The notes under the pieces: model-generated
What the model was told of the DNA's origin: nothing
Database searches by the model: none
What the model saw: the letters and a program-made list of their open reading frames with translations, nothing else
Part shown: positions 6,356 to 14,139 of the stretch, in pieces
Position numbering within the stretch: the first letter of the stretch is position 1
How the letters are laid out: every line of letters starts with the position of its first letter
Position numbers and translations under genes: made by a program
Source of the DNA: a virus
DNA: 52,378 nucleotides
Strand: one strand, 5' to 3'
Virus record (IMG/VR): IMGVR_UViG_3300032087_002048
Coordinates: 1 to 52,378 of that record

Positions 6356-8310
6356 TGAACGTAAGCGTATTCCCAGACATTAAGAAAGTAACAAGACCTC
6401 CTGCTAAAGTTAATGTAGATAAGGTGCTTGAACGAATCCGTACTGGCGAGAATGGCTTGAAGGAACTAATAGAAAGAATTAGGGTTGGTGATGGTAATCG
6501 TGAAGCACTTAAAAAAGAGTTAGGTGCGATTATCTTTGCAGGTTATTGTGGTAATGGGATAGAGAAAGTTAACAGGGCAACTGGTAATAAGTATCTATCC
6601 TATCGTGATGACCCCTCCCTTACAGAGCATAGTGGATTGTGTGTAATTGACTTAGACCATCTAACAGAGTTAGATAAGTGGAAGAAACACTTTATGACCG
6701 ATGAACACGTTTACTCTGTATTCGTTTCACCTAGTGGTGATGGTCTTAAAGTTATCTATCGCATACCTGCAGACATAGATATGCATAGAGCCTATTATCG
6801 AGCAATCCTTGATGATTTGCAAGGATTAGGACTTAAAGTAGACAGCACCAGTGTTAATGAATCTCGTGTATGTTTTATAAGCTATGACGCTAATATTCAC
6901 ATAAATAAGCAAGCAACTCCCTATGAGAAATTCATGGTGGAGAATGAGAGTGATGCCGATGATGGTGCTATTAAGAAAGGCACAGGCTTAACTGATTTTG
7001 AAAAGATGTCCATCGCTGCAAAGATGATTGATGGTGCAAGGGATGGTCATAAACACCGTACCTTAATTAAGGCATCCTATTTAATGGGTGGCTATATTGC
7101 ATCCAAGTTTGTTAGAGAGGATGACGCACGTAAGATGTTGCGTGATAGGATTAAAGCTAAAAGTCCATCTGATTTGGAAATGGCTTACAATACTATTGAG
7201 GATGGCTTACAGGAAGGTAAGCACAAACCTATCTATGAGATTGAGCAGATAGAGAAGGAATTTAAAGTTCAGCTATTACGTGATAAGTACGAGAGCGAGG
7301 ACAGAGGGTTTACATTCTTGATTGACCGTAACGAGACTGACCGCAAGATGATGGATATTATCGTTAATGGTGTGCAGCAGGGTCTACCTATAGGTATTCC
7401 AGAACTAGATAAGCACTTTAGGTTGAAGGAGAATAACTTTTCTGTGTTTCTTGGACATGACAACGTTGGTAAATCTACCCTTGTATGGTGGTTATCTGCT
7501 GTTGCTAGTGCCAAGCATGGTTGGAAATGGCTTATCTATTCACCAGAAAACAAGATAGAAAAGATTAAGATAAATCTTATGGACTATGTTCTTGGCAAGA
7601 GCGTTAAAGAATGTAGCCAAGCCCAGTTACAACTGGCTCGTAAGTTTATTGATGAACATTTTTACTTTATTCGTAAGGATAAGATGTACAGTATATATGA
7701 CGTATTAGAATTTGGTAGGGTAATGATTGATAAAGACCCTGCTATTAAAGGATTTATGATTGACCCTTACAACTCGTTGATGATGGACTATAAAGAATAT
7801 GGTCAAGGGCTGTCAGGTTATGAGTATCACATGAAAGCAATATCTGCTATTCGTATTTTCTCTGAAACCCATTGTAGTGTGTATGTTAATGCTCACTCGG
7901 TTACAGAATCAAGACGTATGAAGATAGACGATAACGGTGATATTCCACGTCCATTCAAAGCACACATTGATGGTGGTGCTATGTGGGGTAACCGATGTGA
8001 TGACTTTTTTGTTATCCATAGACAGGTTAAGAACCCTGAGACATGGATGATTACGCAGTTGCATGTTGATAAAGTTAAAGACACCGATGAAGGTGGCGAA
8101 GTAACGAGAGGTGAAGACGAGGCTGTTGAATTGCAATTTTGGCATAAGGCAGACTTTGTTGACCCTGAGACTAGGAAAAGCCCACTTGCGGAATGGAGGC
8201 TTAAATTCTTCAAAGTGGGAACACAAAAAACAATGGTACTTGATGACCTTCCATCAGGTGACACTATGACTGGTGACCTTCCATTAGGTGACCCTAACAC
8301 AGCATTTTAA
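6355..8310 (+). CDS. Primase-helicase (VirE_N/BT4734-like primase plus DnaB-like RecA helicase)
   Basis: 651 residues. The N-terminal ~200 resemble the BT4734/VirE_N domain of Bacteroidota: CVIDLDH near residues 97-102 carries the acidic D-x-D pair and SPSGDGLKVIYRIP near 126-139 is the second conserved loop. The C-terminal half is a RecA-type ATPase: Walker A GHDNVGKST near 367-375 and Walker B-like FMIDPYNSLMMD near 467-478, followed by an AHSVTESRR segment. The fused design combines primer synthesis with strand unwinding, as in T7 gp4 but with a different primase fold. It starts on a TAATG overlap with the HD gene. The C-terminus has two copies of a DDLP/DLPLGD acidic motif that could bind SSB or polymerase. 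Confidence 0.8.
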   Translation: MNVSVFPDIKKVTRPPAKVNVDKVLERIRTGENGLKELIERIRVGDGNREALKKELGAIIFAGYCGNGIEKVNRATGNKYLSYRDDPSLTEHSGLCVIDLDHLTELDKWKKHFMTDEHVYSVFVSPSGDGLKVIYRIPADIDMHRAYYRAILDDLQGLGLKVDSTSVNESRVCFISYDANIHINKQATPYEKFMVENESDADDGAIKKGTGLTDFEKMSIAAKMIDGARDGHKHRTLIKASYLMGGYIASKFVREDDARKMLRDRIKAKSPSDLEMAYNTIEDGLQEGKHKPIYEIEQIEKEFKVQLLRDKYESEDRGFTFLIDRNETDRKMMDIIVNGVQQGLPIGIPELDKHFRLKENNFSVFLGHDNVGKSTLVWWLSAVASAKHGWKWLIYSPENKIEKIKINLMDYVLGKSVKECSQAQLQLARKFIDEHFYFIRKDKMYSIYDVLEFGRVMIDKDPAIKGFMIDPYNSLMMDYKEYGQGLSGYEYHMKAISAIRIFSETHCSVYVNAHSVTESRRMKIDDNGDIPRPFKAHIDGGAMWGNRCDDFFVIHRQVKNPETWMITQLHVDKVKDTDEGGEVTRGEDEAVELQFWHKADFVDPETRKSPLAEWRLKFFKVGTQKTMVLDDLPSGDTMTGDLPLGDPNTAF

Positions 8311-8317
8311 AAGTAAG

Positions 8318-8355
8318 AGATATGAAAGACCACGAAAAGTATGCGGAGGAAGTAA
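8318..8355 (+). repeat. 5' cassette repeat, copy 1
   Basis: A 38-bp direct repeat covering 'agat' plus the first 34 bases of the gene at 8322. It is identical to 8643-8680. Confidence 0.85.
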
Positions 8356-8528
8356 AGAATGACATTAAAAATATCCCTTTGTGTGGGGTAGATGACTTAG
8401 CAATCTATGTAATTCAAAAGCAGATAGATTTAGTGGATGAAATATCAGTACAATCAATGGCAGAGGTTGTGGTTAGAAAACATAAGCTACTTACAAAAGC
8501 AATAGAACACCTAAAACAGAAGATATGA
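8322..8528 (+). CDS. Small protein of the MKDHEKYAEEV / EHLKxKI mosaic set, 68 aa
   Basis: Starts MKDHEKYAEEVKNDIKN and ends KAIEHLKQKI. The middle is helical (IQKQIDLVDEI). The first 34 bases are identical to the start of the gene at 8647 and the last 26 are nearly identical to the ends of the two following ORFs, so the gene belongs to a locally duplicated family. Its stop overlaps the next start (ATGA at 8525). Function unknown. Confidence 0.6.
   Translation: MKDHEKYAEEVKNDIKNIPLCGVDDLAIYVIQKQIDLVDEISVQSMAEVVVRKHKLLTKAIEHLKQKI
8503..8528 (+). repeat. 3' cassette repeat, copy 1
   Basis: A 26-bp element encoding EHLKQKI and the stop. It differs at a few bases from copies 2 and 3 (8625-8650 and 8903-8928). 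Confidence 0.8.
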
Positions 8529-8650
8529 ATGCAGAAGATATTATTTGTCCACATTGCGGTTATTACTGCTTAGGAAATGGAGGAATATTTTGTATAGACA
8601 AACCATTTTTTGTACAACAAGAACTAGAACACCTAAAGACAAAGATATGA
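8525..8650 (+). CDS. Tiny cysteine-containing protein of the mosaic set, 41 aa
   Basis: Reads MNAEDIICPHCGYYCLGNGG at its start and ends LEHLKTKI. The CPHCGYYC segment looks like a zinc knuckle. The C-terminal tail is shared with the two flanking proteins while the rest is unrelated, so this is a chimera within the cassette. The start overlaps the upstream stop and its own stop overlaps the next start. Confidence 0.5.
   Translation: MNAEDIICPHCGYYCLGNGGIFCIDKPFFVQQELEHLKTKI
8625..8650 (+). repeat. 3' cassette repeat, copy 2
   Basis: A 26-bp element encoding EHLKTKI and the stop, identical to copy 3 at 8903-8928. Confidence 0.85.
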
Positions 8651-8680
8651 AAGACCACGAAAAGTATGCGGAGGAAGTAA
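8643..8680 (+). repeat. 5' cassette repeat, copy 2
   Basis: Identical over 38 bp to 8318-8355. It overlaps the end of 3' repeat copy 2, so the two repeat types are joined here. Confidence 0.85.
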
Positions 8681-8928
8681 GGGAGTTGTTTAAGGATGAT
8701 ATTTGCGAATGCGATTGTGAGGATAAAGAACATCAACACGATTCATTGAGTGGGTTTTGTGCAATTCATGCAGAAAAAAGAAAATCAAAATTAGCCATCA
8801 TCCACATACAAGGGCAGATAGATGAAATAAAAGAAGGAGTAAGATGGATTCATGGAGTATCAGAATACGCAGAAGGTAGGGTAGTATTTCTACAAAAAGC
8901 AATAGAACACCTAAAGACAAAGATATGA
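8647..8928 (+). CDS. Small protein of the MKDHEKYAEEV / EHLKxKI mosaic set, 93 aa
   Basis: The start is set at ATG 8647, where the repeat shared with 8322 begins; a longer frame from 8545 would overlap the 41-aa gene. The protein has the common N-terminus, then a Cys/His-rich segment (CECDCEDKEHQHD…GFCAIH) that may bind metal, then helices ending QKAIEHLKTKI. It is a longer paralogue of the 8322 product with an inserted middle. Function unknown. Confidence 0.6.
   Translation: MKDHEKYAEEVRELFKDDICECDCEDKEHQHDSLSGFCAIHAEKRKSKLAIIHIQGQIDEIKEGVRWIHGVSEYAEGRVVFLQKAIEHLKTKI
8903..8928 (+). repeat. 3' cassette repeat, copy 3
   Basis: A 26-bp element identical to 8625-8650. Together with copy 1 it shows that three consecutive small genes end with the same coded tail. 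Confidence 0.85.
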
Positions 8929-9059
8929 TGGAAAAACAAGATTTTATTAACAAAGAGAATTGCAGTCATCAGCTTAAACAAGGCTACCATGCAGAGGATT
9001 TTTGCGTGTACTGTGTAAAATGTGATTTAACCCTTAACGGAATAATATTAAAGACATAA
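8925..9059 (+). CDS. Tiny cysteine-rich protein, 44 aa
   Basis: Reads MMEKQDFINKENCSHQLKQG at its start, then HAEDFCVYCVKCDLTL. The spaced C-H and CxxCxxC residues suggest a small zinc-binding module. It overlaps the preceding stop by ATGA and lacks the EHLKTKI tail. The next ORF starts after the same AAGATATGAAA context seen in the cassettes. Function unknown. Confidence 0.45.
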   Translation: MMEKQDFINKENCSHQLKQGYHAEDFCVYCVKCDLTLNGIILKT

Positions 9060-9072
9060 AGGAAATAAAGAT

Positions 9073-9159
9073 ATGAAAAACATGAAATTACAAGCAAAAA
9101 TTGAATTAGTACTAATTGCCATTCTGTTTATTTGGCTGTTTATATTTTTTACCATTTAA
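9073..9159 (+). CDS. Tiny single-pass membrane protein, 28 aa
   Basis: MKNMKLQAKIEL followed by an almost purely hydrophobic stretch (VLIAILFIWLFIFFTI) that would span the membrane once. It lies between the mosaic set and the exported protein at 9172. Its small size makes the call uncertain, but the composition is typical of phage membrane microproteins. Confidence 0.45.
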   Translation: MKNMKLQAKIELVLIAILFIWLFIFFTI

Positions 9160-9171
9160 AGAAGAAGAATT

Positions 9172-9681
9172 ATGAAAAAACTATTGACAATCGCAATGTT
9201 ATTTGCAACGTGTGCAATTTTTGCACAAACCAGTTTCGCTATTGGAGCAGGTGTATTTGAACAGTCTGGAATTATAGGCGTAAGTCTAGGAATGCAGACA
9301 GAAGTAAACCATGAGTTTACTAGAAACTTTGGGGTGACAGGAGATTTCACCTATGCTAAGTTACAAGATGGTGATGGTAGAGAAGTCTATCTTATGGGTG
9401 GGTTAATAGACACGCCTGATGGTTCTACCTTTAATCAAGCATCTATGCTTGTAACGTATAAGATATTCACCTATGACGAGAGAATGGCAATTCGTATAGG
9501 AGCAGGTGGTGCGTATCAGAACTGGGAAGACATTTACCCAACAGCGCAGTTAGACCTTATTGCTTTTGCGGATGCAAACTTTTACCCTTATCTTTCATGG
9601 CAACCAGTATTTAGAGGTGGCTTTGGTGAAGGTGATGGATGGTCACATACAGTAACAATAAACCTAGCAATTAAGTTATGA
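9172..9681 (+). CDS. Exported outer-membrane beta-barrel-like protein, 169 aa
   Basis: The start MKKLLTIAMLFATCAIFAQ is a strong Sec signal peptide. The mature chain alternates short amphipathic strands with glycine turns (SFAIGAGVFEQ, GVTGDFTYAKLQ, MAIRIGAGGAYQNW, HTVTINLAIKL), which looks like a small outer-membrane barrel of about eight strands; the final strand ends in hydrophobic residues. No specific family is claimed. As an early-arm exported protein it could alter the host surface, for example by masking the receptor. The stop overlaps the next gene start. Confidence 0.6.
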   Translation: MKKLLTIAMLFATCAIFAQTSFAIGAGVFEQSGIIGVSLGMQTEVNHEFTRNFGVTGDFTYAKLQDGDGREVYLMGGLIDTPDGSTFNQASMLVTYKIFTYDERMAIRIGAGGAYQNWEDIYPTAQLDLIAFADANFYPYLSWQPVFRGGFGEGDGWSHTVTINLAIKL

Positions 9682-9953
9682 AAGTAAAACTCTTAAAGAA
9701 ACTGAAAAAGAAATTCCCTATCAAATACTACAAACTTAGGGATGAAGTAAAAGATTTTCAAACTGGTGAGTTAATCAAAGGAAGGTTTGTTGTTGTTAGA
9801 CCTTATTATCTTTCAGAAAGTGGTAGGAAAAATGTACACATATACTGTTCAACCAAGAAGGATGCTCTAAGAAACCGAAGGGAGATTATCTTTGATGAAT
9901 TGAACTACCAAAGAAAAAGAAAGGAACGCCAATATAAAACTATTACAATATGA
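9678..9953 (+). CDS. Hypothetical basic protein, 91 aa
   Basis: Very basic (KVKLLKKLKKKFPIKYYKLRDE…RRKR-type composition) with beta strands in the middle (GRFVVVRPYYL) and a lysine/arginine-rich C-terminus. It may bind nucleic acid. It overlaps both neighbours by 4 bp (ATGA), so it is part of the same translational chain as the dNMP kinase. No family recognised. Confidence 0.55.
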   Translation: MKVKLLKKLKKKFPIKYYKLRDEVKDFQTGELIKGRFVVVRPYYLSESGRKNVHIYCSTKKDALRNRREIIFDELNYQRKRKERQYKTITI

Positions 9954-10450
9954 AGTTATTAATTATAGGTCATGCAAGACATGGCAAGGACACAGTAGCG
10001 GAAATAATTGGTCAGCACTTTGGATTAACATATAAAGCATCCTCTCAGGCAGCAGCCGATATATTCATATATGATGAACTTAAAGAGAAGTATGGTTATG
10101 AAACACCAGAAGAATGCTTTAAGGACAGAATGAATCACAGGGCTGAATGGCACGATATGATTTGTGAGTACAACAAAGATGACAAGGCTAGATTAGCTAA
10201 AGGTATTTTAGAACATGCTGACATCTACGTAGGAATGCGTTCTAGCGCAGAGATAAAGGAATCTATAAGACAGAGCCTATTTGACTACGTTATATCTGTT
10301 TACGACCCTAGAAAACCATTAGAAGGTAAAGACAGCTTTGACATAGACATCTGGGTGGATGCAGACATTGTTATCCCTAACGCAGGTAGCCTGTGGGATT
10401 TAAGAGTGAAGGTTCATAAAATAATCAAAGGACTTAGTTATGGTAGATAA
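9950..10450 (+). CDS. Deoxynucleoside monophosphate kinase
   Basis: 166 residues. The P-loop GHARHGKDT at residues 7-15 after a beta strand (MKLLII) is the signature of phage deoxynucleotide monophosphate kinases of the T4 gp1 type. ADIFIYDEL and GMRSSAEI follow where substrate and LID contacts lie. The enzyme converts dNMPs to dNDPs with ATP. It is shorter than T4 gp1 but carries the core. It stands with ThyX and ribonucleotide reductase, forming a dNTP supply set. The 3' end overlaps the next gene by 11 bp. Confidence 0.75.
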   Translation: MKLLIIGHARHGKDTVAEIIGQHFGLTYKASSQAAADIFIYDELKEKYGYETPEECFKDRMNHRAEWHDMICEYNKDDKARLAKGILEHADIYVGMRSSAEIKESIRQSLFDYVISVYDPRKPLEGKDSFDIDIWVDADIVIPNAGSLWDLRVKVHKIIKGLSYGR

Positions 10451-10904
10451 CTTAGGTAAGAAGATAATAAACGACCTTAAGGAAGGTAAGAAGTATGAGG
10501 AACTTTTCATGCAGAAGTTACGTGAGAGTGGTGTCGAGTGTAAGCGTTCAAGCAAAATGCAAGACATATACGACCACATAGACGTTATAGACGAGAAAGG
10601 AATCACATACGATGTCAAAGGATATAAGGGGTTTCATTTTGTCTGGTTAGAGTTTATGAATGTCAGAGGCAATAAAGGTTGGATGAAGGGCAGAGCAGAT
10701 AGAATTGCTTTCTGGCTTAACGACAAGTTTTATGTTGTCAATAGACAAACGCTGTACGATTGGTGCAAGGAGCATTTACCTAACGTACCTCCACAATACG
10801 ACAAGAGTATGTTCTATACACCTTACAGACGTAAGGGCAGAAAGGATATACTTATCAAAGTAAAAGTAGAAGATGTAACTAAACACGCAATATTAATATT
10901 ATGA
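10440..10904 (+). CDS. PD-(D/E)XK nuclease-like protein, 154 aa
   Basis: The segment around residues 44-60 (YDHIDVIDEKGITYDVKG) has the spacing of a nuclease core: Asp48 in HID, Asp58 and Lys60 in YDVKG, with Glu20/21 upstream. It is followed by FVWLEFMNVRGNKGW and a helix, as in Holliday-junction-resolvase-like folds. A specific family is not recognised. The basic C-terminus (YRRKGRKD) could contact DNA. It is placed within the nucleotide metabolism genes and may recycle host DNA; that is inference. Confidence 0.55.
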   Translation: MVDNLGKKIINDLKEGKKYEELFMQKLRESGVECKRSSKMQDIYDHIDVIDEKGITYDVKGYKGFHFVWLEFMNVRGNKGWMKGRADRIAFWLNDKFYVVNRQTLYDWCKEHLPNVPPQYDKSMFYTPYRRKGRKDILIKVKVEDVTKHAILIL

Positions 10905-11557
10905 CAAAAGTAGAATTAGTAACTAAGACAGAGGGTGTTGAGAGATATATGTCTCTAACGTCAGATGAAATTGTAGAGGCTGTTGCTAGACATGGTGAAA
11001 TTAAAGATGCAGGTAAACTAATCAAGTATCTTATCAAGCACAAACATTGGTCACCACTAGAGCATGTACACTTTACGTTTCGCATAGAGACAGCTAGGGA
11101 TGTATCAGCACAGATGATGCGACACAGAAGTTTCCATTGGCAAGAGTTATCACAACGTTATGATGTGATACAGGAGTTCATGCCTATAGAATTACGTAAG
11201 CAAGGCACAACTAATAGACAGGTTGGTGATGAAGTATTTGACCCCGAATATGCTCGTCATGGGGTTTCATGTAGTCAAGCTATTGAATTACATATTAAAA
11301 AGACCCAAGAGATGTATGATAATCTAATTAGAGAAGGTGTTGCCAGAGAATGCGCTAGACGTATATTACCAATGTGTGCAAAGACAGTTGTACACATGAC
11401 TGGTAACCTTAGAGATTTCTTAGGGTATCTTAATGTACGCTGTGAAGCAGGTACTCAAAAAGAACATAGAGAAGTTGCTATGGCTATAGGTAAAGCCTTA
11501 GAGAAAGAGTTTCCACCTCTTGCTGAATTAGACTGGAAGGAAGGAGGATTTATGTAA
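10901..11557 (+). CDS. thyX: Flavin-dependent thymidylate synthase ThyX
   Basis: 218 residues, the normal length. The ThyX motif RHR-x7-S appears as RHRSFHWQELS at residues 74-84, followed by QRY. HKHWSPLEHVHFTFRIE before it matches the N-terminal FAD-binding region and LRDFLGYLNVRCEAGTQKEHRE matches the C-terminal conserved block. ThyX makes dTMP from dUMP using FAD, NADPH and methylene-tetrahydrofolate. It overlaps the upstream gene (ATGA) and shares a TAATG with the next. Confidence is high. Confidence 0.95.
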   Translation: MTKVELVTKTEGVERYMSLTSDEIVEAVARHGEIKDAGKLIKYLIKHKHWSPLEHVHFTFRIETARDVSAQMMRHRSFHWQELSQRYDVIQEFMPIELRKQGTTNRQVGDEVFDPEYARHGVSCSQAIELHIKKTQEMYDNLIREGVARECARRILPMCAKTVVHMTGNLRDFLGYLNVRCEAGTQKEHREVAMAIGKALEKEFPPLAELDWKEGGFM

Positions 11558-11703
11558 TGTTAAATCAAGAACGATATTTAGCAAAAGGTCACATAGAAGC
11601 ATATCTGTCTGACTGTAGAGAAAAGAACATTAACCCCTTGTGTATGAGATGCTTAAGGGAATATTTAGACAAACATTATGGAACAGATAGAGGAACACAT
11701 TAA
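11557..11703 (+). CDS. Hypothetical tiny protein, 48 aa
   Basis: Starts MLNQERYLAKGHIEAYLSDC and ends YGTDRGTH, with an NPLCMRCL segment giving a CxxC. It begins on a TAATG overlap with thyX and overlaps the next gene start at 11678 by 26 bp. The tight coupling supports a real gene; function unknown. Confidence 0.5.
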   Translation: MLNQERYLAKGHIEAYLSDCREKNINPLCMRCLREYLDKHYGTDRGTH

Positions 11704-11950
11704 ACTAATTAAACAATACTTTGGTGATGAACCACAATGCTACCTTGTAGCACTATTCTTAGCTACAGAGTTTAAGGGTGAGATATGGTACGATAATCAC
11801 CATTGTTTAACAAGAATAAAAGATAAGTTTTATGACAAGCATGGTCTATACGAAGGTAGTTTAAAGGACTTTTGTCCTCTTAAGAGATATGGTTTTAACC
11901 ATGATGCAGGACTTATGCAAGCACTAATAGAAAAACATTCATATGAATAG
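11678..11950 (+). CDS. Hypothetical protein, 90 aa
   Basis: Compact, mixed alpha/beta, aromatic-rich (EIWYDNHHCLTRIKDKFYDK). HH and Cys residues might bind metal, but no motif is secure. It overlaps the next gene by 8 bp. Placed within the nucleotide metabolism set; no family recognised. Confidence 0.55.
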   Translation: MEQIEEHIKLIKQYFGDEPQCYLVALFLATEFKGEIWYDNHHCLTRIKDKFYDKHGLYEGSLKDFCPLKRYGFNHDAGLMQALIEKHSYE

Positions 11951-12143
11951 AATAGAACAGTTAATTGAAGATTACCTTAAAAGAATTGAAACCACTGAAG
12001 AACTGATTGAGGAGAATGAATATTTAATCAAGGTAACTGTGTTTGCAAACTGTCGCCCTTTCTTTGATAAAAGAGCCAGATTAGAGACTAAACTAGAATG
12101 CTATAAATCCTTTATCGCTGAGTTACAGCGCATTGTAAATTGA
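11943..12143 (+). CDS. Hypothetical coiled-coil protein, 66 aa
   Basis: Mostly one long charged helix (IEQLIEDYLKRIETTEELIEEN…) with heptad-like leucine and isoleucine spacing, suggesting a small coiled coil. The stop at 12143 lies just before the promoter core at 12155-12162, and the -33 region overlaps the end of this gene. Function unknown. Confidence 0.5.
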   Translation: MNRIEQLIEDYLKRIETTEELIEENEYLIKVTVFANCRPFFDKRARLETKLECYKSFIAELQRIVN

Positions 12144-12162
12144 AGACTTTTCCGTATCTTTG
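12132..12162 (+). promoter_or_regulatory. Bacteroidota-type promoter for the RNR gene
   Basis: TATCTTTG at 12155-12162 is a perfect -7 core. ATTG at 12132-12135, 19 bp upstream, is a one-mismatch -33 element. The RNR start codon is 37 bp downstream of the core. Confidence 0.75.
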
Positions 12163-12198
12163 TAACCCCTTTTATTAACTAAACAAACACATAAATTA

Positions 12199-14097
12199 AT
12201 GATTAAACAACGAGAGGTTGCCTTTGGTGACTTGGGCTTAATAACCTATCTACGAACATATTCAAGAAAGAAAAAAGATGGCACAAAAGAATCCTTTTCT
12301 GATACGGTGGAAAGAGAACTACAAGGTGCTAAGAAACAATTAAAAGTAGACTTTACCCCAGAAGAAGAAGAATACTACAGATACATGCGACATGAAATGC
12401 TTGGCTCTGTAGCAGGTAGATTTATGTGGCAGTTGGGTACTAAGACAGTTGATAAGTTGGGGCTACCTAGCTTACAGAACTGTGCATTTACAGTAATTGA
12501 TACACCAATAAGACCATTTACGTGGGCTATGGACATGCTTATGCTTGGTTCTGGTGTTGGTTATTCAATTAAGAGAGAACACGTCTACAAGCTACCTAAG
12601 ATTCAGCGTAGGAAGGTTAAGATAGAGAACGTTAACCTAGCAAGTGCTGACTATATTGTTCCCGATACAAGGGAAGGATGGGTTAAGCTGTTGGGTAAAG
12701 TTCTTAAGTCTTATTTCTACTCTGGTGTAGGGTTTACTTATAGCACACAACTGGTGCGTGGTAAAGGAGAACCCATTGAAGGATTTGGTGGTACAGCATC
12801 AGGAGCAGCTATTCTTGTAGAGGGTATGCAACTTATATGTGGTGTACTGGATGCCAGACGTGGGCAGCAGATAAGACCTATCGATTGCTTGGACGTTATG
12901 AACATCATAGGCATGATAGTGGTTGCAGGGAATGTTAGACGTTCAGCGCAGATAGCTATTGGTGATTACGATGATTTAGATTTCCTTAAGGCTAAACGAT
13001 GGGATTTAGGTGGTGTTCCTAATTGGAGGGCAATGAGTAATAACTCTGTTGATATTATTGACTTTGATTCATTACCGCTAGAGTTCTGGGAGACTTATAA
13101 TCAAGGAGAGCCTTACGGTATGATTAACCTTGACCTTTCAAGGAAGGTAGGACGTTTAGGTGAAACACAATATCCTGACCCTGACGTAGAAGGTTATAAC
13201 CCTTGTGCAGAACAATCGCTTAATCCCTATGAAACATGCTGTCTAGCAGAAATGTATCTACCAAATATCAAGTCATACAAGGAGTTCAAAAAAGTAATGA
13301 CATTGTTATACAGAATTAACAAGCACTCGTTGGCATTAAAGTGTCACAACAAAGAGACAGAGGCTATTGTTAATAAGAATATGAGGATGGGCATTGGTAT
13401 TACAGGCGTTATGCAAGCTACAGAAGAACAGCTTAGTTGGTTGAAACCTGCTTATGAATACCTTAGAGCATACGATAAAGAATACTCAAAACACATGGGC
13501 TTTCCAGAATCTATTAAATTAACTACTGTTAAGCCATCAGGTACGCTGTCGTTGTTAGCAGGTTGTACGTCTGGTGTTCACGCTGCTACAGCAGGTAGGT
13601 TCTTCATCAGAAGAATAACAATAGCATCGGATTCTCCTCTTATTGAGGTAGTTAAGTCGCATGGTTACCATGTTGAGTATAAGAAAAACCTTGATGGTTC
13701 TAACGATTACTCTAGTATGATTGCGGAGTTTCCTTGCAAGTACCCAGAAGGTACTATAAGTGCAGAAGATATAGACATCATCGACCAATTAGAAATGGTT
13801 AAGTTCATGCAAACCAACTGGTCAGATAACTCTGTATCAGTAACAGCATACTACAAGAAAGAAGATATTCCAAGATTAAAGAAATACTTATCAGAAAACT
13901 GGCACGATAGTTTTAAAACGTTAAGTTTCTTACTATATACAGGTCATGGGTTTGTGCAAGCACCCTTTGAGCCAATTAGTGAAGAACAATATGAGTTCCT
14001 AGCAGCCAAAGTTAAACCTATTCTCTCAGCAGACATTAATGAGGAGGATATGGATGAACTAGGAGCGTGTGGCATCGGAGGATGCCCAATAAAATAG
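12199..14097 (+). CDS. nrdJ: Adenosylcobalamin-dependent (class II) ribonucleoside-triphosphate reductase
   Basis: 632 residues. Hallmarks of the monomeric class II enzyme: QNCAFTVIDTP with Cys95, GSGVGYSIKREHV, NPCAEQ with Cys336 and Glu338 (radical Cys and catalytic Glu), TCCLAE with Cys347/348 completing the redox pair with Cys95, and a C-terminal ACGIGGCPIK with Cys624 and Cys629 that re-reduces the active site. It is somewhat shorter than the ~740-residue Lactobacillus enzyme. It reduces NTPs to dNTPs and needs B12 from the host, but not oxygen. It has its own promoter and lies between thyX and the DNA polymerase. Confidence 0.9.
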   Translation: MIKQREVAFGDLGLITYLRTYSRKKKDGTKESFSDTVERELQGAKKQLKVDFTPEEEEYYRYMRHEMLGSVAGRFMWQLGTKTVDKLGLPSLQNCAFTVIDTPIRPFTWAMDMLMLGSGVGYSIKREHVYKLPKIQRRKVKIENVNLASADYIVPDTREGWVKLLGKVLKSYFYSGVGFTYSTQLVRGKGEPIEGFGGTASGAAILVEGMQLICGVLDARRGQQIRPIDCLDVMNIIGMIVVAGNVRRSAQIAIGDYDDLDFLKAKRWDLGGVPNWRAMSNNSVDIIDFDSLPLEFWETYNQGEPYGMINLDLSRKVGRLGETQYPDPDVEGYNPCAEQSLNPYETCCLAEMYLPNIKSYKEFKKVMTLLYRINKHSLALKCHNKETEAIVNKNMRMGIGITGVMQATEEQLSWLKPAYEYLRAYDKEYSKHMGFPESIKLTTVKPSGTLSLLAGCTSGVHAATAGRFFIRRITIASDSPLIEVVKSHGYHVEYKKNLDGSNDYSSMIAEFPCKYPEGTISAEDIDIIDQLEMVKFMQTNWSDNSVSVTAYYKKEDIPRLKKYLSENWHDSFKTLSFLLYTGHGFVQAPFEPISEEQYEFLAAKVKPILSADINEEDMDELGACGIGGCPIK

Positions 14098-14110
14098 GCT
14101 GTGGTAAGTC

Positions 14111-14139
14111 GGGGTAGTTGGTCTTTTGGTCGCTACCCC
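14111..14139 (+). terminator. Hairpin after the RNR gene, overlapping the next promoter
   Basis: GGGGTAG (14111-14117) pairs with CTACCCC (14133-14139) across a 15-nt loop, 14 bp after the RNR stop. The tract after it is A/T-rich but without a long T run (taattttg). The loop contains the -33 TTTG of the next promoter, so it may act as a weak terminator or attenuator. Confidence 0.5.

Noticed and set aside
8545-8646. N-terminal extension of the 93-aa mosaic gene
   Set aside because: This part overlaps the 41-aa ORF in another frame, and the conserved repeat shared with the 8322 gene begins exactly at ATG 8647.
8318-8928. CRISPR array
   Set aside because: The repeats are few, unequally spaced and lie within translated ORFs with shared coding ends, so they are gene cassette repeats.
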